Shown here: piece after piece, positions 23,951 through 32,736 of the stretch
Layout of the letters: each line of letters starts with the position of its first letter
Numbering within the stretch: position 1 is the first letter of the stretch
Origin: Deltaproteobacteria bacterium
GTDB lineage: Bacteria; UBA10199; JADGCS01
Assembly (NCBI GenBank): GCA_024233595.1
Contig: JACKPK010000002.1
Location: forward strand, 1-64,000
DNA: 64,000 bases
Reading direction: 5' to 3'
Notes under the pieces: generated by a model
The model's database searches: none
Told to the model about the DNA's origin: nothing
What the model saw: only the letters and a program-made list of their open reading frames with translations
Program-made: the position numbers and the translations under genes

Positions 23951-25099
23951 ATGGCCGCTATTCTACATTCCGTTCCTTTACCAGCCCAGTCTATGAGCAA
24001 AGTCGTCGTTCCACTTGTGCGAGCTTTGGATCAATCATGTTTTCCCACAACGCTGGGTTTTGGTGATCAGTTTTCATTTGGCGTGCCAAATTCTTTCGCT
24101 CATCACTTTAAATTGGGAGAATTCTTTTTTGGCGGAAACTCTTCGGGGCGTTTTCATGGCATTTGGCAACAGTTTTCTGAAACGCTAAGTGAACAAGCAA
24201 GATATGCTAATCTTTTAAAACAGGCAAAGTCTTCCGTGCCTTTGTTGCCTGTTCAAAAAAATGATAGCTTGTTAGGGCTTCCTGATTATATTTTTGCTGG
24301 AAACCGCACATGGTCTTTTGCTTTTGATTCCGTGGGGAATCCCAAGCAGGTTTTGTATCTTGGCGAATCAAAATGGGACGATACGTTGACTCCAGGTCAG
24401 CCGACTCGATTGTCTTTATACAATTATCATCGGCTAAAGCAGCTTGAGCAAGACCAAGGTGGTGGAGATTGGCAAGAGTCCTTGCATTTGGAAGATGCTC
24501 TCCTGATAGATTGGTCTGATTCAGAGCGCCCAGCTTTAAGTTTTAGAATGAGCCGTGAAGGCAAGATCACACGCGAGTATGAATTAGGTTATGATTCGTA
24601 TTTGCAACCTTTCTTAAAATTACGTTTGTTAGCTGGTTTGGATGTTTTTTTGAACCATGCTGGGTGCTCAGACGAATTCAAGCAGGCCCTATTACAAGGA
24701 ACTGCGCGATTTGATCAGGCAAATTTAAAAGACGATCGGTTGCGGAATGTGTTTATTTCCGCAATGCTTTTGATGCATGGTTTGGCTTTATTTGATCATC
24801 CAGTTCAAAAGCGATTCTTTAAACGCCTTGTTGATCAAGCGGCTTCGCAAGCCATTCAGCCCAAAATATTCTTAGAAAAAGCTCCCGTAAAAACGCAATC
24901 GCCTCGTTATGTGTCGGCGATTCTTCCAGAACTTGGGATAAGATTGGCTGCGTGGGCAGTAACAGATAATCATCATCTAGCGCGCCCCTTAAGAGTATCT
25001 CAAGTCGCTTTAGAGCTAGAATTCACCGCCGACTTTTTCGGAAAACACGCGGATTTTCCTGAGGCCCTTCGCCAATTATGGGCTGCTCAGAATTTTTAG
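23951..25099 (+). CDS. Unknown protein with a possible PD-(D/E)XK nuclease motif
   Basis: 382 aa from the ATG at 23951; a TTG at 23879 would add 24 residues, and neither has a convincing ribosome site. Residues 111-112 (LPDYIF) and 139-141 (VLYLGESKW) have the order and strand context of a PD-(D/E)XK nuclease core, with a following helix YNYHRLKQLEQ and strand ALLIDW. This is motif reading only, and no family match is claimed. The rest is mixed alpha/beta with no signal peptide. It follows the orphan membrane protein gene after about 200 bp and ends before a palindromic repeat. Confidence 0.68.
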   Translation: MAAILHSVPLPAQSMSKVVVPLVRALDQSCFPTTLGFGDQFSFGVPNSFAHHFKLGEFFFGGNSSGRFHGIWQQFSETLSEQARYANLLKQAKSSVPLLPVQKNDSLLGLPDYIFAGNRTWSFAFDSVGNPKQVLYLGESKWDDTLTPGQPTRLSLYNYHRLKQLEQDQGGGDWQESLHLEDALLIDWSDSERPALSFRMSREGKITREYELGYDSYLQPFLKLRLLAGLDVFLNHAGCSDEFKQALLQGTARFDQANLKDDRLRNVFISAMLLMHGLALFDHPVQKRFFKRLVDQAASQAIQPKIFLEKAPVKTQSPRYVSAILPELGIRLAAWAVTDNHHLARPLRVSQVALELEFTADFFGKHADFPEALRQLWAAQNF

Positions 25100-25210
25100 G
25101 GTGAAAACTCGCTGATTCCCCTCACTTTCTCCAAATTCTCTTTTGACTTCTCAAATCCCCCCACGTTATTGGCTAAGTCTTTGAAATTGGACGATTAAGT
25201 AAATTTTGCC

Positions 25211-25277
25211 GTAGTGGCCGCTCGTGAGCGGCCAAGAAATCGGGGCAAATTGATGGTCGCTCTCGAGCGACCACTAC
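25211..25277. repeat. Two-hairpin palindromic element with GTAGTGG ends
   Basis: Hairpin TGGCCGCTC / GAGCGGCCA (25215-25234) and hairpin TGGTCGCTC / GAGCGACCA (25254-25273). The whole is bounded by GTAG and CTAC as inverted ends. It shares its arms with 20556-20578. It lies in the 213-bp gap before ileS. Confidence 0.75.
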
Positions 25278-25312
25278 CGATGCGTTTCAAGAGTTTATAA
25301 ATAGGATTCCGC

Positions 25313-28300
25313 ATGCCATTCAAATCTGTCGAACAAAACATCAACTTTGCTAAAGAAGAAGAAAAGACCCTTGCGTTTTGGCAGGACAATCGCATTTTTG
25401 AAAAAAGCAACGAGGTGCGCGATGCCAGCAAGCGCTTTGGTTTTTACGACGGCCCTCCCTTTGCCACAGGCTTGCCGCATTACGGGCATTTGCTAGCCGG
25501 TATCATCAAAGACATCATCCCACGTTACTGGAACATGAAAGGCTATCATGTTGAGCGTCGCTTTGGTTGGGATTGTCATGGCCTGCCCATTGAATACGAA
25601 ATCGATAAAACTCTTGGAATCAGTGGCGCAGCGGGCGTTAAAGAATTTGGCATTGCAAAGTACAACGACGAATGTCGCAGCATTGTTTTGCGTTACACCA
25701 GCGAGTGGGAAAAGACTGTGAACCGCATTGGCCGTTGGGTTGATTTTAAAAACGACTACAAAACCATGGATGTGAATTTCATGGAATCAGTGTGGTGGGT
25801 GTTTAAGCAGCTTTGGGACAAAGGCTTGGTGTACAAAGGTTACCGTGTGATGCCTTACTCGACTGCTGTGGCGACACCGCTTTCTAATTTTGAAGCCAGT
25901 TCCAACTACAAAGAGGTGCAAGACCCCGCTGTGACGGTGCGCTTTAAAATCAAAGATCAAGACAACACGAGCTTTTTGGCTTGGACAACCACGCCTTGGA
26001 CTTTGCCCAGCAACTTGGCTTTGGCGGTGCACCCAGAACTCAATTACGTCAAAATTAAAGTTTTAGAGACGGGCGAGTTTTTAATTTTGGGCGAGTCGCG
26101 TTTAAAATCCTACTTTAAAAAAGAAGACGCCTACGAAGTTATAGAAACTTACAAAGGCGCTGATCTCAAAGACACGCATTACGAGCCGTTGTTTCCTTAC
26201 TTTGCAGAGCGTGCTCAAAGTGGTGCGTTCCGTGTGCTTGTGGATGATTACGTGACCGACGCCGATGGTTCGGGGATTGTGCATCAGGCACCGGCCTTTG
26301 GTGAAGACGATTTTCGTGTCTGTAAAGACAATGGCATCGAGATTGTGTTGCCGGTTGATGAAGACGGCCGTTTTACAAACGAGGTGCCTGATTTTGAAGG
26401 GCGCGCTGTTAAAGAAGCCGATAAAGACATCATCGCGCGTTTAAAAAACGAAGGGCAACTTTTTAGACACGACACCATCAGTCATAATTATCCTTTTTGC
26501 TGGCGTTCTGATACCCCACTCATTTACCGCGCGGTTTCGTCGTGGTTTGTTTCGGTCGAAAAAATCAAAGAGCAAATGATCAAATCCAACGCGGACACGC
26601 ACTGGGTGCCAGAGCATTTGCGCGATGGGCGCTTTGGCAATTGGCTAGAGAACGCACGCGATTGGAACATTTCGCGTAATCGTTTTTGGGGCAACCCTTT
26701 GCCCATTTGGGAAAACAAAGAAACGGGCGAGTATCTTTGTTTTGGATCTAAAAAAGAATTGGAAGAGGCCACAGGAAAAAGTTTTGATGACTTGCACCGT
26801 GAGCATTTGGATGATGTTGCCATTGCCGATCCAAACGGCAAGGGCGAGTTCAAACGTGTGCCTGAGGTTTTAGACTGTTGGTTTGAATCTGGATCCATGC
26901 CTTACGCGCAAGCGCATTACCCTTTTGAAAACAAAGAGCAGTTCGAGCAATCTTTTCCAGCTGATTTTATTGCCGAAGGTTTGGATCAAACACGTGGTTG
27001 GTTTTACACGCTCACAGTTTTGGGCACGGCCTTGTTTGGGCAAAGCCCTTTTAAAAATGTGGTGGTGAACGGCATGGTGCTTGCTGAAGACGGCAAGAAA
27101 ATGAGCAAGCGTCTTAAAAACTACCCTGATCCCACAGAGATTCTAGATGAGTATGGTGCCGATGCTTTGCGTTTGTTCATGATTCAATCGGCAGCTGTGC
27201 GTGCCGAAGAACTGCGTTTTTCGGAAGCAGGTGTTAAAGACATTGTGCGTCGCATTTTGCTCAAGTGGTGGAACAGCTATAGTTTTTTCAATAGCTATGT
27301 GACCATTGATCAATGGGAACCAGCGCACACCAAACCACCGGTTTCAAAAAATGTTTTAGACCAATGGATTTTGTCGCGCTTGCAGAGTCTTTTAAAACAA
27401 ACCGAAAAAGAAATGGCTTTGTATCATCTGTATAATGTGGTGCCGGCCTTATTGGATTTTATTGAAGACCTCACCAATGTTTACATCCGATTGAATCGCA
27501 AACGCTTTTGGGCAGAAGGTGAAAACACAGACAAAGAAGCGGCTTATGGCACTTTGTATTATGTGCTCTACACCATGTGCCAGGTCATGGCACCTTTTAC
27601 GCCGTTTTTGGCAGAACAAATGTTTCAAAATCTGAAACTTGGTTTTGGCAAAGAGAGTGTGCATTTAGAAGATTTTCCCGTGGCCAGCGAAGAGTTCATC
27701 AGAAACGATCTGGAAGAGTCTGTTGCGATCATGAATCGTGTGGTGCTCATGGCGCGTAACTTGCGCGAGAAGCAGAACATTAAGGTGAAGATCCCGCTGA
27801 AAAAAATCAGCATCATTCATCGTGACGATGCCATGCTCTCGCACGTTAAAATTTTAGAAAGCTACATTAAAGAAGAGCTCAACGTGCGCGAGGTTTTGTA
27901 CCAGACCAACGAAGACGAATTTGTTGAGTTAACGGCCAAGGCCAATGGCGCTGCTTTAGGAAAGCGATTGGGGAAAAAGTTCGGTCCTGTGAATAAGGCT
28001 GTGCAAAACTTGGCCCATGAACAAATTGTGGCTTTGGAAAAAGGCGAGATGATCACAGTCGAAGGCGAAACCTTGGGCGCTGGCGATGTCTTGGTTTATC
28101 GCAATGCAAAAAAAGGCCACGATGGCGTGGTGAGTGACGCGATCATCACCATTGATTTGGACACAAGCCTTGAGCAAGATCAGCTTTTAGAAGGCATGGC
28201 GCGTGAGGTTGTTAACCGTGTGCAAAAGTTGCGTAAAACGGCTGATCTTAAACTAGACGATCGCATTCAAGTGCAGTGTTTAGCAGAAGGCGAATTAAAA

Positions 28301-28444
28301 GACGCTGTTGAGGCGCATTTGGATTACATTAAAGACCAAGTTCTGGCGACTGAGTTTGTGTTAAGTGAGGCGCCTCAAGGAGCGCATTCGGAAGAATGCG
28401 AAGTTGAGAAGAAGAAGCTGGTTGTGGCACTGAGTGTGGAGTGA
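25313..28444 (+). CDS. ileS: Isoleucyl-tRNA synthetase, eukaryote-like (type 2)
   Basis: 1043 aa. Class I synthetase with HIGH motif PHYGH (residues 55-59) and KMSKS motif KMSKR (596-600), the CP1 editing domain between them with TTPWTLPSNLAL, and an anticodon-binding C-terminal region. N-terminal WDCHGLPIEYEI and the KMSKR form, plus the length and lack of a C-terminal zinc finger, point to IleS2, the eukaryote-like type often linked with low mupirocin sensitivity. It charges tRNA-Ile. The gene is followed by valS after 10 bp, an unusual pairing of two beta-branched amino acid synthetases. Confident at family level; the subtype is inferred from motifs. Confidence 0.96.
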   Translation: MPFKSVEQNINFAKEEEKTLAFWQDNRIFEKSNEVRDASKRFGFYDGPPFATGLPHYGHLLAGIIKDIIPRYWNMKGYHVERRFGWDCHGLPIEYEIDKTLGISGAAGVKEFGIAKYNDECRSIVLRYTSEWEKTVNRIGRWVDFKNDYKTMDVNFMESVWWVFKQLWDKGLVYKGYRVMPYSTAVATPLSNFEASSNYKEVQDPAVTVRFKIKDQDNTSFLAWTTTPWTLPSNLALAVHPELNYVKIKVLETGEFLILGESRLKSYFKKEDAYEVIETYKGADLKDTHYEPLFPYFAERAQSGAFRVLVDDYVTDADGSGIVHQAPAFGEDDFRVCKDNGIEIVLPVDEDGRFTNEVPDFEGRAVKEADKDIIARLKNEGQLFRHDTISHNYPFCWRSDTPLIYRAVSSWFVSVEKIKEQMIKSNADTHWVPEHLRDGRFGNWLENARDWNISRNRFWGNPLPIWENKETGEYLCFGSKKELEEATGKSFDDLHREHLDDVAIADPNGKGEFKRVPEVLDCWFESGSMPYAQAHYPFENKEQFEQSFPADFIAEGLDQTRGWFYTLTVLGTALFGQSPFKNVVVNGMVLAEDGKKMSKRLKNYPDPTEILDEYGADALRLFMIQSAAVRAEELRFSEAGVKDIVRRILLKWWNSYSFFNSYVTIDQWEPAHTKPPVSKNVLDQWILSRLQSLLKQTEKEMALYHLYNVVPALLDFIEDLTNVYIRLNRKRFWAEGENTDKEAAYGTLYYVLYTMCQVMAPFTPFLAEQMFQNLKLGFGKESVHLEDFPVASEEFIRNDLEESVAIMNRVVLMARNLREKQNIKVKIPLKKISIIHRDDAMLSHVKILESYIKEELNVREVLYQTNEDEFVELTAKANGAALGKRLGKKFGPVNKAVQNLAHEQIVALEKGEMITVEGETLGAGDVLVYRNAKKGHDGVVSDAIITIDLDTSLEQDQLLEGMAREVVNRVQKLRKTADLKLDDRIQVQCLAEGELKDAVEAHLDYIKDQVLATEFVLSEAPQGAHSEECEVEKKKLVVALSVE

Positions 28445-28454
28445 GGACCGTATT

Positions 28455-31289
28455 ATGACAGACCAAACCCGATATGATTTTAAAGAAATTGAGCCGCGCA
28501 TTTACAAAATGTGGCAAGACAAAGGTTGTTTTAACACCGCGGTGAGCGAGTCCGGCGAGGTGCGCGATGCTGTGCGAGCCAAGGCCGATCCTTATGTCAT
28601 TGTGATCCCACCACCAAACGTGACGGGTCGTCTGCACATGGGGCACGCGCTCAACAATAGCATCCAAGATATCTACACTCGTTACAAGCGCATGGATGGC
28701 TATGACGCGCTTTGGGTTCCAGGAACTGATCACGCGGGTATTGCCACACAGACAGTCGTTAAAAAAATGTTGGATGCCGAGGGCATTGATTATCGCGAAC
28801 TTGGCCGTGATGATTTCACAAAAAAAGTTTGGGAATGGAAAGAAAAGTACGGCGACATCATTTTGAATCAGCTCAAGACTGTTGGGTTTTCGTGTAATTG
28901 GGAACGCACGCGTTTCACCATGGACGAAGGCCTTTCTAAAGCCGTGGCTCACACCTTTAAAAAACTTTATGACGAAGGTTTGATTTACCGAGGCAAGCGC
29001 ATTGTGAATTGGTGCCCGGTCGATAAAACAGCGTTGTCCGATGACGAGGTCGAAACCAAAGAGGGTGGCGAAAAAGGCTTTTTGTGGCAGATCAAATACC
29101 TTCTTGCTGATGGCAGTGGTCATGTGATCGTGGCAACAACACGTCCCGAGACCTTGTTTGGTGACGTGGCTGTGGCGGTGAACCCCAAAGATGATCGTTT
29201 TAAGCATCTCATTGGCAAAGAGGTGATTGTGCCTTTGCAGGGGCGCAAAGTTCCTATCATTGGTGATGAGTATGTCGACATGGAGTTTGGAACAGGCTGT
29301 CTTAAAATCACTCCCGCGCATGACCCGAACGATTTTGAAATCGGAACCCGTCATCACCTGGTACCAATCAATGTGATGAATGAAGACGCGACCATGAATG
29401 AAGTCGTGCCCGAAAAATACCAGGGCTTGGATCGTTACAAGTGTCGCGAGTTGGCTATTGAAGATTTAAAAGAAGCTGAGCTTTTGGTGAGTGAAGAAGA
29501 GCGCATGACGCCTTTGGGTCGTTCTTATCGTTCCAAAGCTGTTATTGAATACCGTCTTAGCGATCAATGGTTTGTGAAGATGAAGCCTTTGGCCGAAAAA
29601 GTTTTGGCCATGCACGATCAGCTCAACATTCAACCAGCGCGTTGGAATAAAGTTTATTTGAGCTGGCTCGAAAACATTCGCGATTGGTGTATCTCGCGCC
29701 AGATTTGGTGGGGCCACCGTATCCCTGCTTGGTATCATGTCGAAACCGAAGAGATCTTGGTATCGGAAACCACACCAAAACAAGTTTTGGATAACCCGCA
29801 AGATTGGCGCCAAGAAGAAGATGTTTTGGACACTTGGTTTTCTTCAGCGCTTTGGCCCATGTCCACTTTAGGCTGGCCAGAAACAACACCTGATTTTGAT
29901 CGGTACTTTCCCACTTCGACTCTGGTCACGGGTAAAGATATCATTTTCTTTTGGGTCGCACGCATGAACATGATGGCTGTGCATTTTACCGGCAAGCTTC
30001 CTTATAAGAACGTGTTCATTAACCCCATCGTTTTAGATGAAAAGGGCGAGACCATGAGTAAGTCTAAGGGCAATGGCATTGACCCTTTGACCGTTGTGAA
30101 TGGTGCCACCTTAGAAGAACTAGAAAACCCTGTTCGCGAAGCGCGTCCTTCTAACATGAAAGAAATCCTAAAGCGTCTCGAGAAAAATTTTCCTGAGGGT
30201 TACGAGGCTGTGGGGGCCGATGCCTTGCGTTACACGCTGATTTATTTGTGCTCCAGCGGGCAGCAGCTTAAGATTTCTATGAGTAGTTTTCATGATCTTG
30301 GCAGACGCTTTTTAACCAAATTATGGAACGCCTCGCGTTTTATTTTTATGTACATGGAACAGGAAGCACAAAAGGGTGGCGACGTGCCAGATGACTTTGA
30401 TGCTTTTACGCGCGATGAAGATCGTTGGGTACGCGCAAAGTTGCAGGTGACTGTGAATAAAGTGCGCGATCTTTTTGATGCGCATGATTTTACCAATTTG
30501 GGTCAAACTTATTATCATTATGTTTGGAATGACTTTTGTGATTGGTACATTGAATTGGCGAAGGTGCGTTTGACTTCTGACAATGCTCAAGAAAGAAAAA
30601 CTGCCTTGCATCATTTGGCAGTGGTTTTTTCTAAAACGCTGGCGCTTTTGCACCCGCTCATTCCTCATGTCACAGAAGAGCTTTGGAGTCGCTTGTTGCC
30701 TTTGGCCGACGAGCACAAACTCTGGGGCGGCGAACGACCCAAGTCGTCTTTGCTCATCACCGAGCAATTTCCATTGGCCAGAAACCTTTTGGAAAAGGAA
30801 GCAGTCATCACCAAGCAATTCACTTTATTGCAAGACATGATTGGCGCGGTCCGGACTTTACGCAAAACTTATCAGATCAAAGATAAAGAAAAACTCTCGG
30901 TTTCTGCTGTGGCTTTGGATGATGTCGCTCAAGCTTTGTTCGCGCAATCCATAGGAACCATCAAACGCTTGGCTGGTTTGGAGGAATTCACTTTGCTTTC
31001 TGATGCCAGTGAAAAACCGGCTAAAACGGTGACGCTTGTGGATCAAAGTTACGAAGTCTATTTAGATGTTTCTTCTTACATTGATGTCGATAAAGAAAAA
31101 GCGCGCTTGGAAAAAGAGATCACTAAACTCGAAAAGCAAACAGGTGGCTTAAAGCAACGTTTGCAAAACCAAGGATTTTTGCAAAACGCTGACCCACAGG
31201 TAGTGGAAGAGCAAAAACTGGTTTTGGCTCAGAACATAGACCAGCTGCAGAAGTTGAATAATCTGTATAAGGATTTGAAGACTTGGTGA
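28455..31289 (+). CDS. valS: Valyl-tRNA synthetase
   Basis: 944 aa from the ATG at 28455, preceded by GAGTGAGGA; a GTG at 28434 inside ileS is less likely. Motifs: PNVTGRLHMGHAL (HMGH at 61-64), the editing domain with ATTRPETLFGD, and TMSKSKGNG (533-541), where the usual first Lys is Thr. The C-terminal coiled-coil arm (KARLEKEITKLEKQ) is typical of bacterial ValS. It is cytosolic and charges tRNA-Val. The stop codon touches the stop of the convergent efp gene with no gap. Confidence 0.97.
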   Translation: MTDQTRYDFKEIEPRIYKMWQDKGCFNTAVSESGEVRDAVRAKADPYVIVIPPPNVTGRLHMGHALNNSIQDIYTRYKRMDGYDALWVPGTDHAGIATQTVVKKMLDAEGIDYRELGRDDFTKKVWEWKEKYGDIILNQLKTVGFSCNWERTRFTMDEGLSKAVAHTFKKLYDEGLIYRGKRIVNWCPVDKTALSDDEVETKEGGEKGFLWQIKYLLADGSGHVIVATTRPETLFGDVAVAVNPKDDRFKHLIGKEVIVPLQGRKVPIIGDEYVDMEFGTGCLKITPAHDPNDFEIGTRHHLVPINVMNEDATMNEVVPEKYQGLDRYKCRELAIEDLKEAELLVSEEERMTPLGRSYRSKAVIEYRLSDQWFVKMKPLAEKVLAMHDQLNIQPARWNKVYLSWLENIRDWCISRQIWWGHRIPAWYHVETEEILVSETTPKQVLDNPQDWRQEEDVLDTWFSSALWPMSTLGWPETTPDFDRYFPTSTLVTGKDIIFFWVARMNMMAVHFTGKLPYKNVFINPIVLDEKGETMSKSKGNGIDPLTVVNGATLEELENPVREARPSNMKEILKRLEKNFPEGYEAVGADALRYTLIYLCSSGQQLKISMSSFHDLGRRFLTKLWNASRFIFMYMEQEAQKGGDVPDDFDAFTRDEDRWVRAKLQVTVNKVRDLFDAHDFTNLGQTYYHYVWNDFCDWYIELAKVRLTSDNAQERKTALHHLAVVFSKTLALLHPLIPHVTEELWSRLLPLADEHKLWGGERPKSSLLITEQFPLARNLLEKEAVITKQFTLLQDMIGAVRTLRKTYQIKDKEKLSVSAVALDDVAQALFAQSIGTIKRLAGLEEFTLLSDASEKPAKTVTLVDQSYEVYLDVSSYIDVDKEKARLEKEITKLEKQTGGLKQRLQNQGFLQNADPQVVEEQKLVLAQNIDQLQKLNNLYKDLKTW

Positions 31290-31850
31290 TTACTTTTTCA
31301 CCCGCTCCATGTACTTGCCCGATTCGGTGTTGATTTTTACCCAATCGCCAACGTGGATGAACTGTGGCACCTGAATATCAACGCCATTGCTGGTTTTTGC
31401 GTTCTTAAACGAGTTGGTGGCAGTGGCGCCTTTGATTTCGGGATCGGCTTCCACAATTTCAAATTCCATGGTTTCGGGAATTCTCATGGTCAGGGCTTTG
31501 CCTTCCGCAAATAAAATGCTGACTTCTAAGTTTTCTGTCAGGTAATTTATTTGATCGCCGGCTAGGCTTTTGTTGAGTTCGTGCTGCTCGTAGCTTTCGG
31601 TATCCATAAAATGCAAGAAGGTGTCGTCTTCGTAAAGGTACTGCATCTTGCGTTCAAAAAGGTCGACGGGATCTAGCTTTTCGGTCGCGGAAAAACGAAA
31701 TTCTTTTTGCGAGCCATCGTGTAAGTTACGCAACTTGGCTTGAATAAAAGCGCGTAAGTTTCCGGGTGTGCGGTGATTGGCTTCCATGCATTGCCAGAGT
31801 TTGCCTTCGACTTTGATGCATTGGCCTTTTCGTAAGTCATTTCCTTGCAT
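31290..31850 (-). CDS. efp: Elongation factor P, Asn-loop paralogue
   Basis: 186 aa, three beta-barrel domains in the EF-P pattern, with the C-terminal signature VPQFIHVGDWVKINTESGKY. EF-P enters the ribosomal E site and rescues stalling at polyproline. The domain I loop that normally carries a modified Lys reads HRTPGNLRAF, placing Asn31 at the tip with Arg33 nearby. A second EF-P with Lys at the tip lies at 38611. The gene is convergent with valS. The DUF559 relic sits directly upstream, so its promoter must be in or beyond that relic. Confidence 0.94.
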   Translation of the reverse strand: MQGNDLRKGQCIKVEGKLWQCMEANHRTPGNLRAFIQAKLRNLHDGSQKEFRFSATEKLDPVDLFERKMQYLYEDDTFLHFMDTESYEQHELNKSLAGDQINYLTENLEVSILFAEGKALTMRIPETMEFEIVEADPEIKGATATNSFKNAKTSNGVDIQVPQFIHVGDWVKINTESGKYMERVKK

Positions 31851-31899
31851 AATAAAACTTTCCTTTTCTCTTAACCTTCTCTTTTAGGGGATCTTATTT

Positions 31900-32090
31900 C
31901 CCCTCCTTTGTAAGGAGGGGGTGCTTTGCGATAAAATTGCCATAAGGCAAGTTTGAAGCAATGCACGAAAGGGGAGGTAGATCTTTTAATTTGTTTTTTT
32001 GTTCAAATCTTCAAGCACATTCTCTTGGCTTGAATTTTTTCAAAACAAAAAAGCCTTCTACCCCCTAAAGTCCCCCTTACAAAGGGGGAC
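31900..32090 (-). mobile_element. Relic of a DUF559 module
   Basis: The left palindrome (31900-31920) is identical to 14433-14453, and the next roughly 120 bp are clearly homologous to 14454-14560. The minus frame from 32024 to the stop at 31986 encodes ENVLEDLNKKTN, identical to the C-terminus of the intact DUF559 protein at 14519. The rest of the gene is deleted. The right palindrome is GTCCCCCTT / AAGGGGGAC around ACA (32070-32090). Its edge supplies the stop codon of the HAD gene. Confidence 0.8.
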
Positions 32091-32736
32091 AAGGATCAAA
32101 AGAATTAAAATCTAATTCCCTAAAATCCCCAAAAACCCAATCGGCGCCTGCTTGTTTCAGCTCTGCCTGTGGTGTTTCGCGGGAAAATCCCCAGGCGGTC
32201 ATGCCGGCGGCTTTGGCAGCCAGAACCCCATTTACGGAGTCTTCTATGACAAGGCAAGCTTGCGGATCAACACCCATTTCTTTGGCGGTGTGTAAAAACA
32301 GATCCGGATTGGGTTTGCCTTTGCCGACGTCATCGGCGCTAAAAATACGGCCTTCCACCAGCCGCCAAATGTCTGTGATGCCAAGTGAGATCTTCATTTT
32401 TTCGTGGCTACCACTGGATGCCACACAAAATGGCAGGTCGAGTTGTTCAAGAATTTCTTTGGCGCCGGGCACTGCTTTTAGATTTTTCTTCATGTCGATG
32501 ATCAAGCGGCGTTCGTATTCTTCTAAAAATTCTTCGGGAACTTTTTTGCCATAGCGCTCTTCGGCCACGCGCATCACATCGGTCATGGCGCGTCCTTTAA
32601 AATCTGTTTCGCTTTCTTTAACGGTGTAGGGAAAACCCAGCTCGGTGAGGTAGGTGGCAATCACGGATTGCGAAATCGATTCGGAATCCACTAACACGCC
32701 GTCACAGTCAAAGATGATGAGGTCAAAGTTTTTCAT
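32077..32736 (-). CDS. HAD-superfamily hydrolase, beta-phosphoglucomutase-like
   Basis: 219 aa. Motif I FDCDGVLVDSE (nucleophile and acid/base Asp), motif II VASSGS, motif III Lys in GKGKPNPDLF, motif IV VIEDSVNGVLAA. This is the subfamily of beta-phosphoglucomutase and small-sugar phosphatases; the substrate is not predictable. The last residues CPPL and the TAA stop fall inside the right palindrome of the DUF559 relic, so the C-terminus was probably changed by that insertion. It is followed upstream-to-downstream by the lipid hydroxylase on the same strand, adjoining without a gap. Confidence 0.92.
   Translation of the reverse strand: MKNFDLIIFDCDGVLVDSESISQSVIATYLTELGFPYTVKESETDFKGRAMTDVMRVAEERYGKKVPEEFLEEYERRLIIDMKKNLKAVPGAKEILEQLDLPFCVASSGSHEKMKISLGITDIWRLVEGRIFSADDVGKGKPNPDLFLHTAKEMGVDPQACLVIEDSVNGVLAAKAAGMTAWGFSRETPQAELKQAGADWVFGDFRELDFNSFDPCPPL

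Noticed and set aside
28329..29357. Long minus-strand frame across the ileS/valS junction
   Set aside because: It lies opposite two well-supported synthetase genes, and its translation has no recognisable domain; it is a shadow frame.
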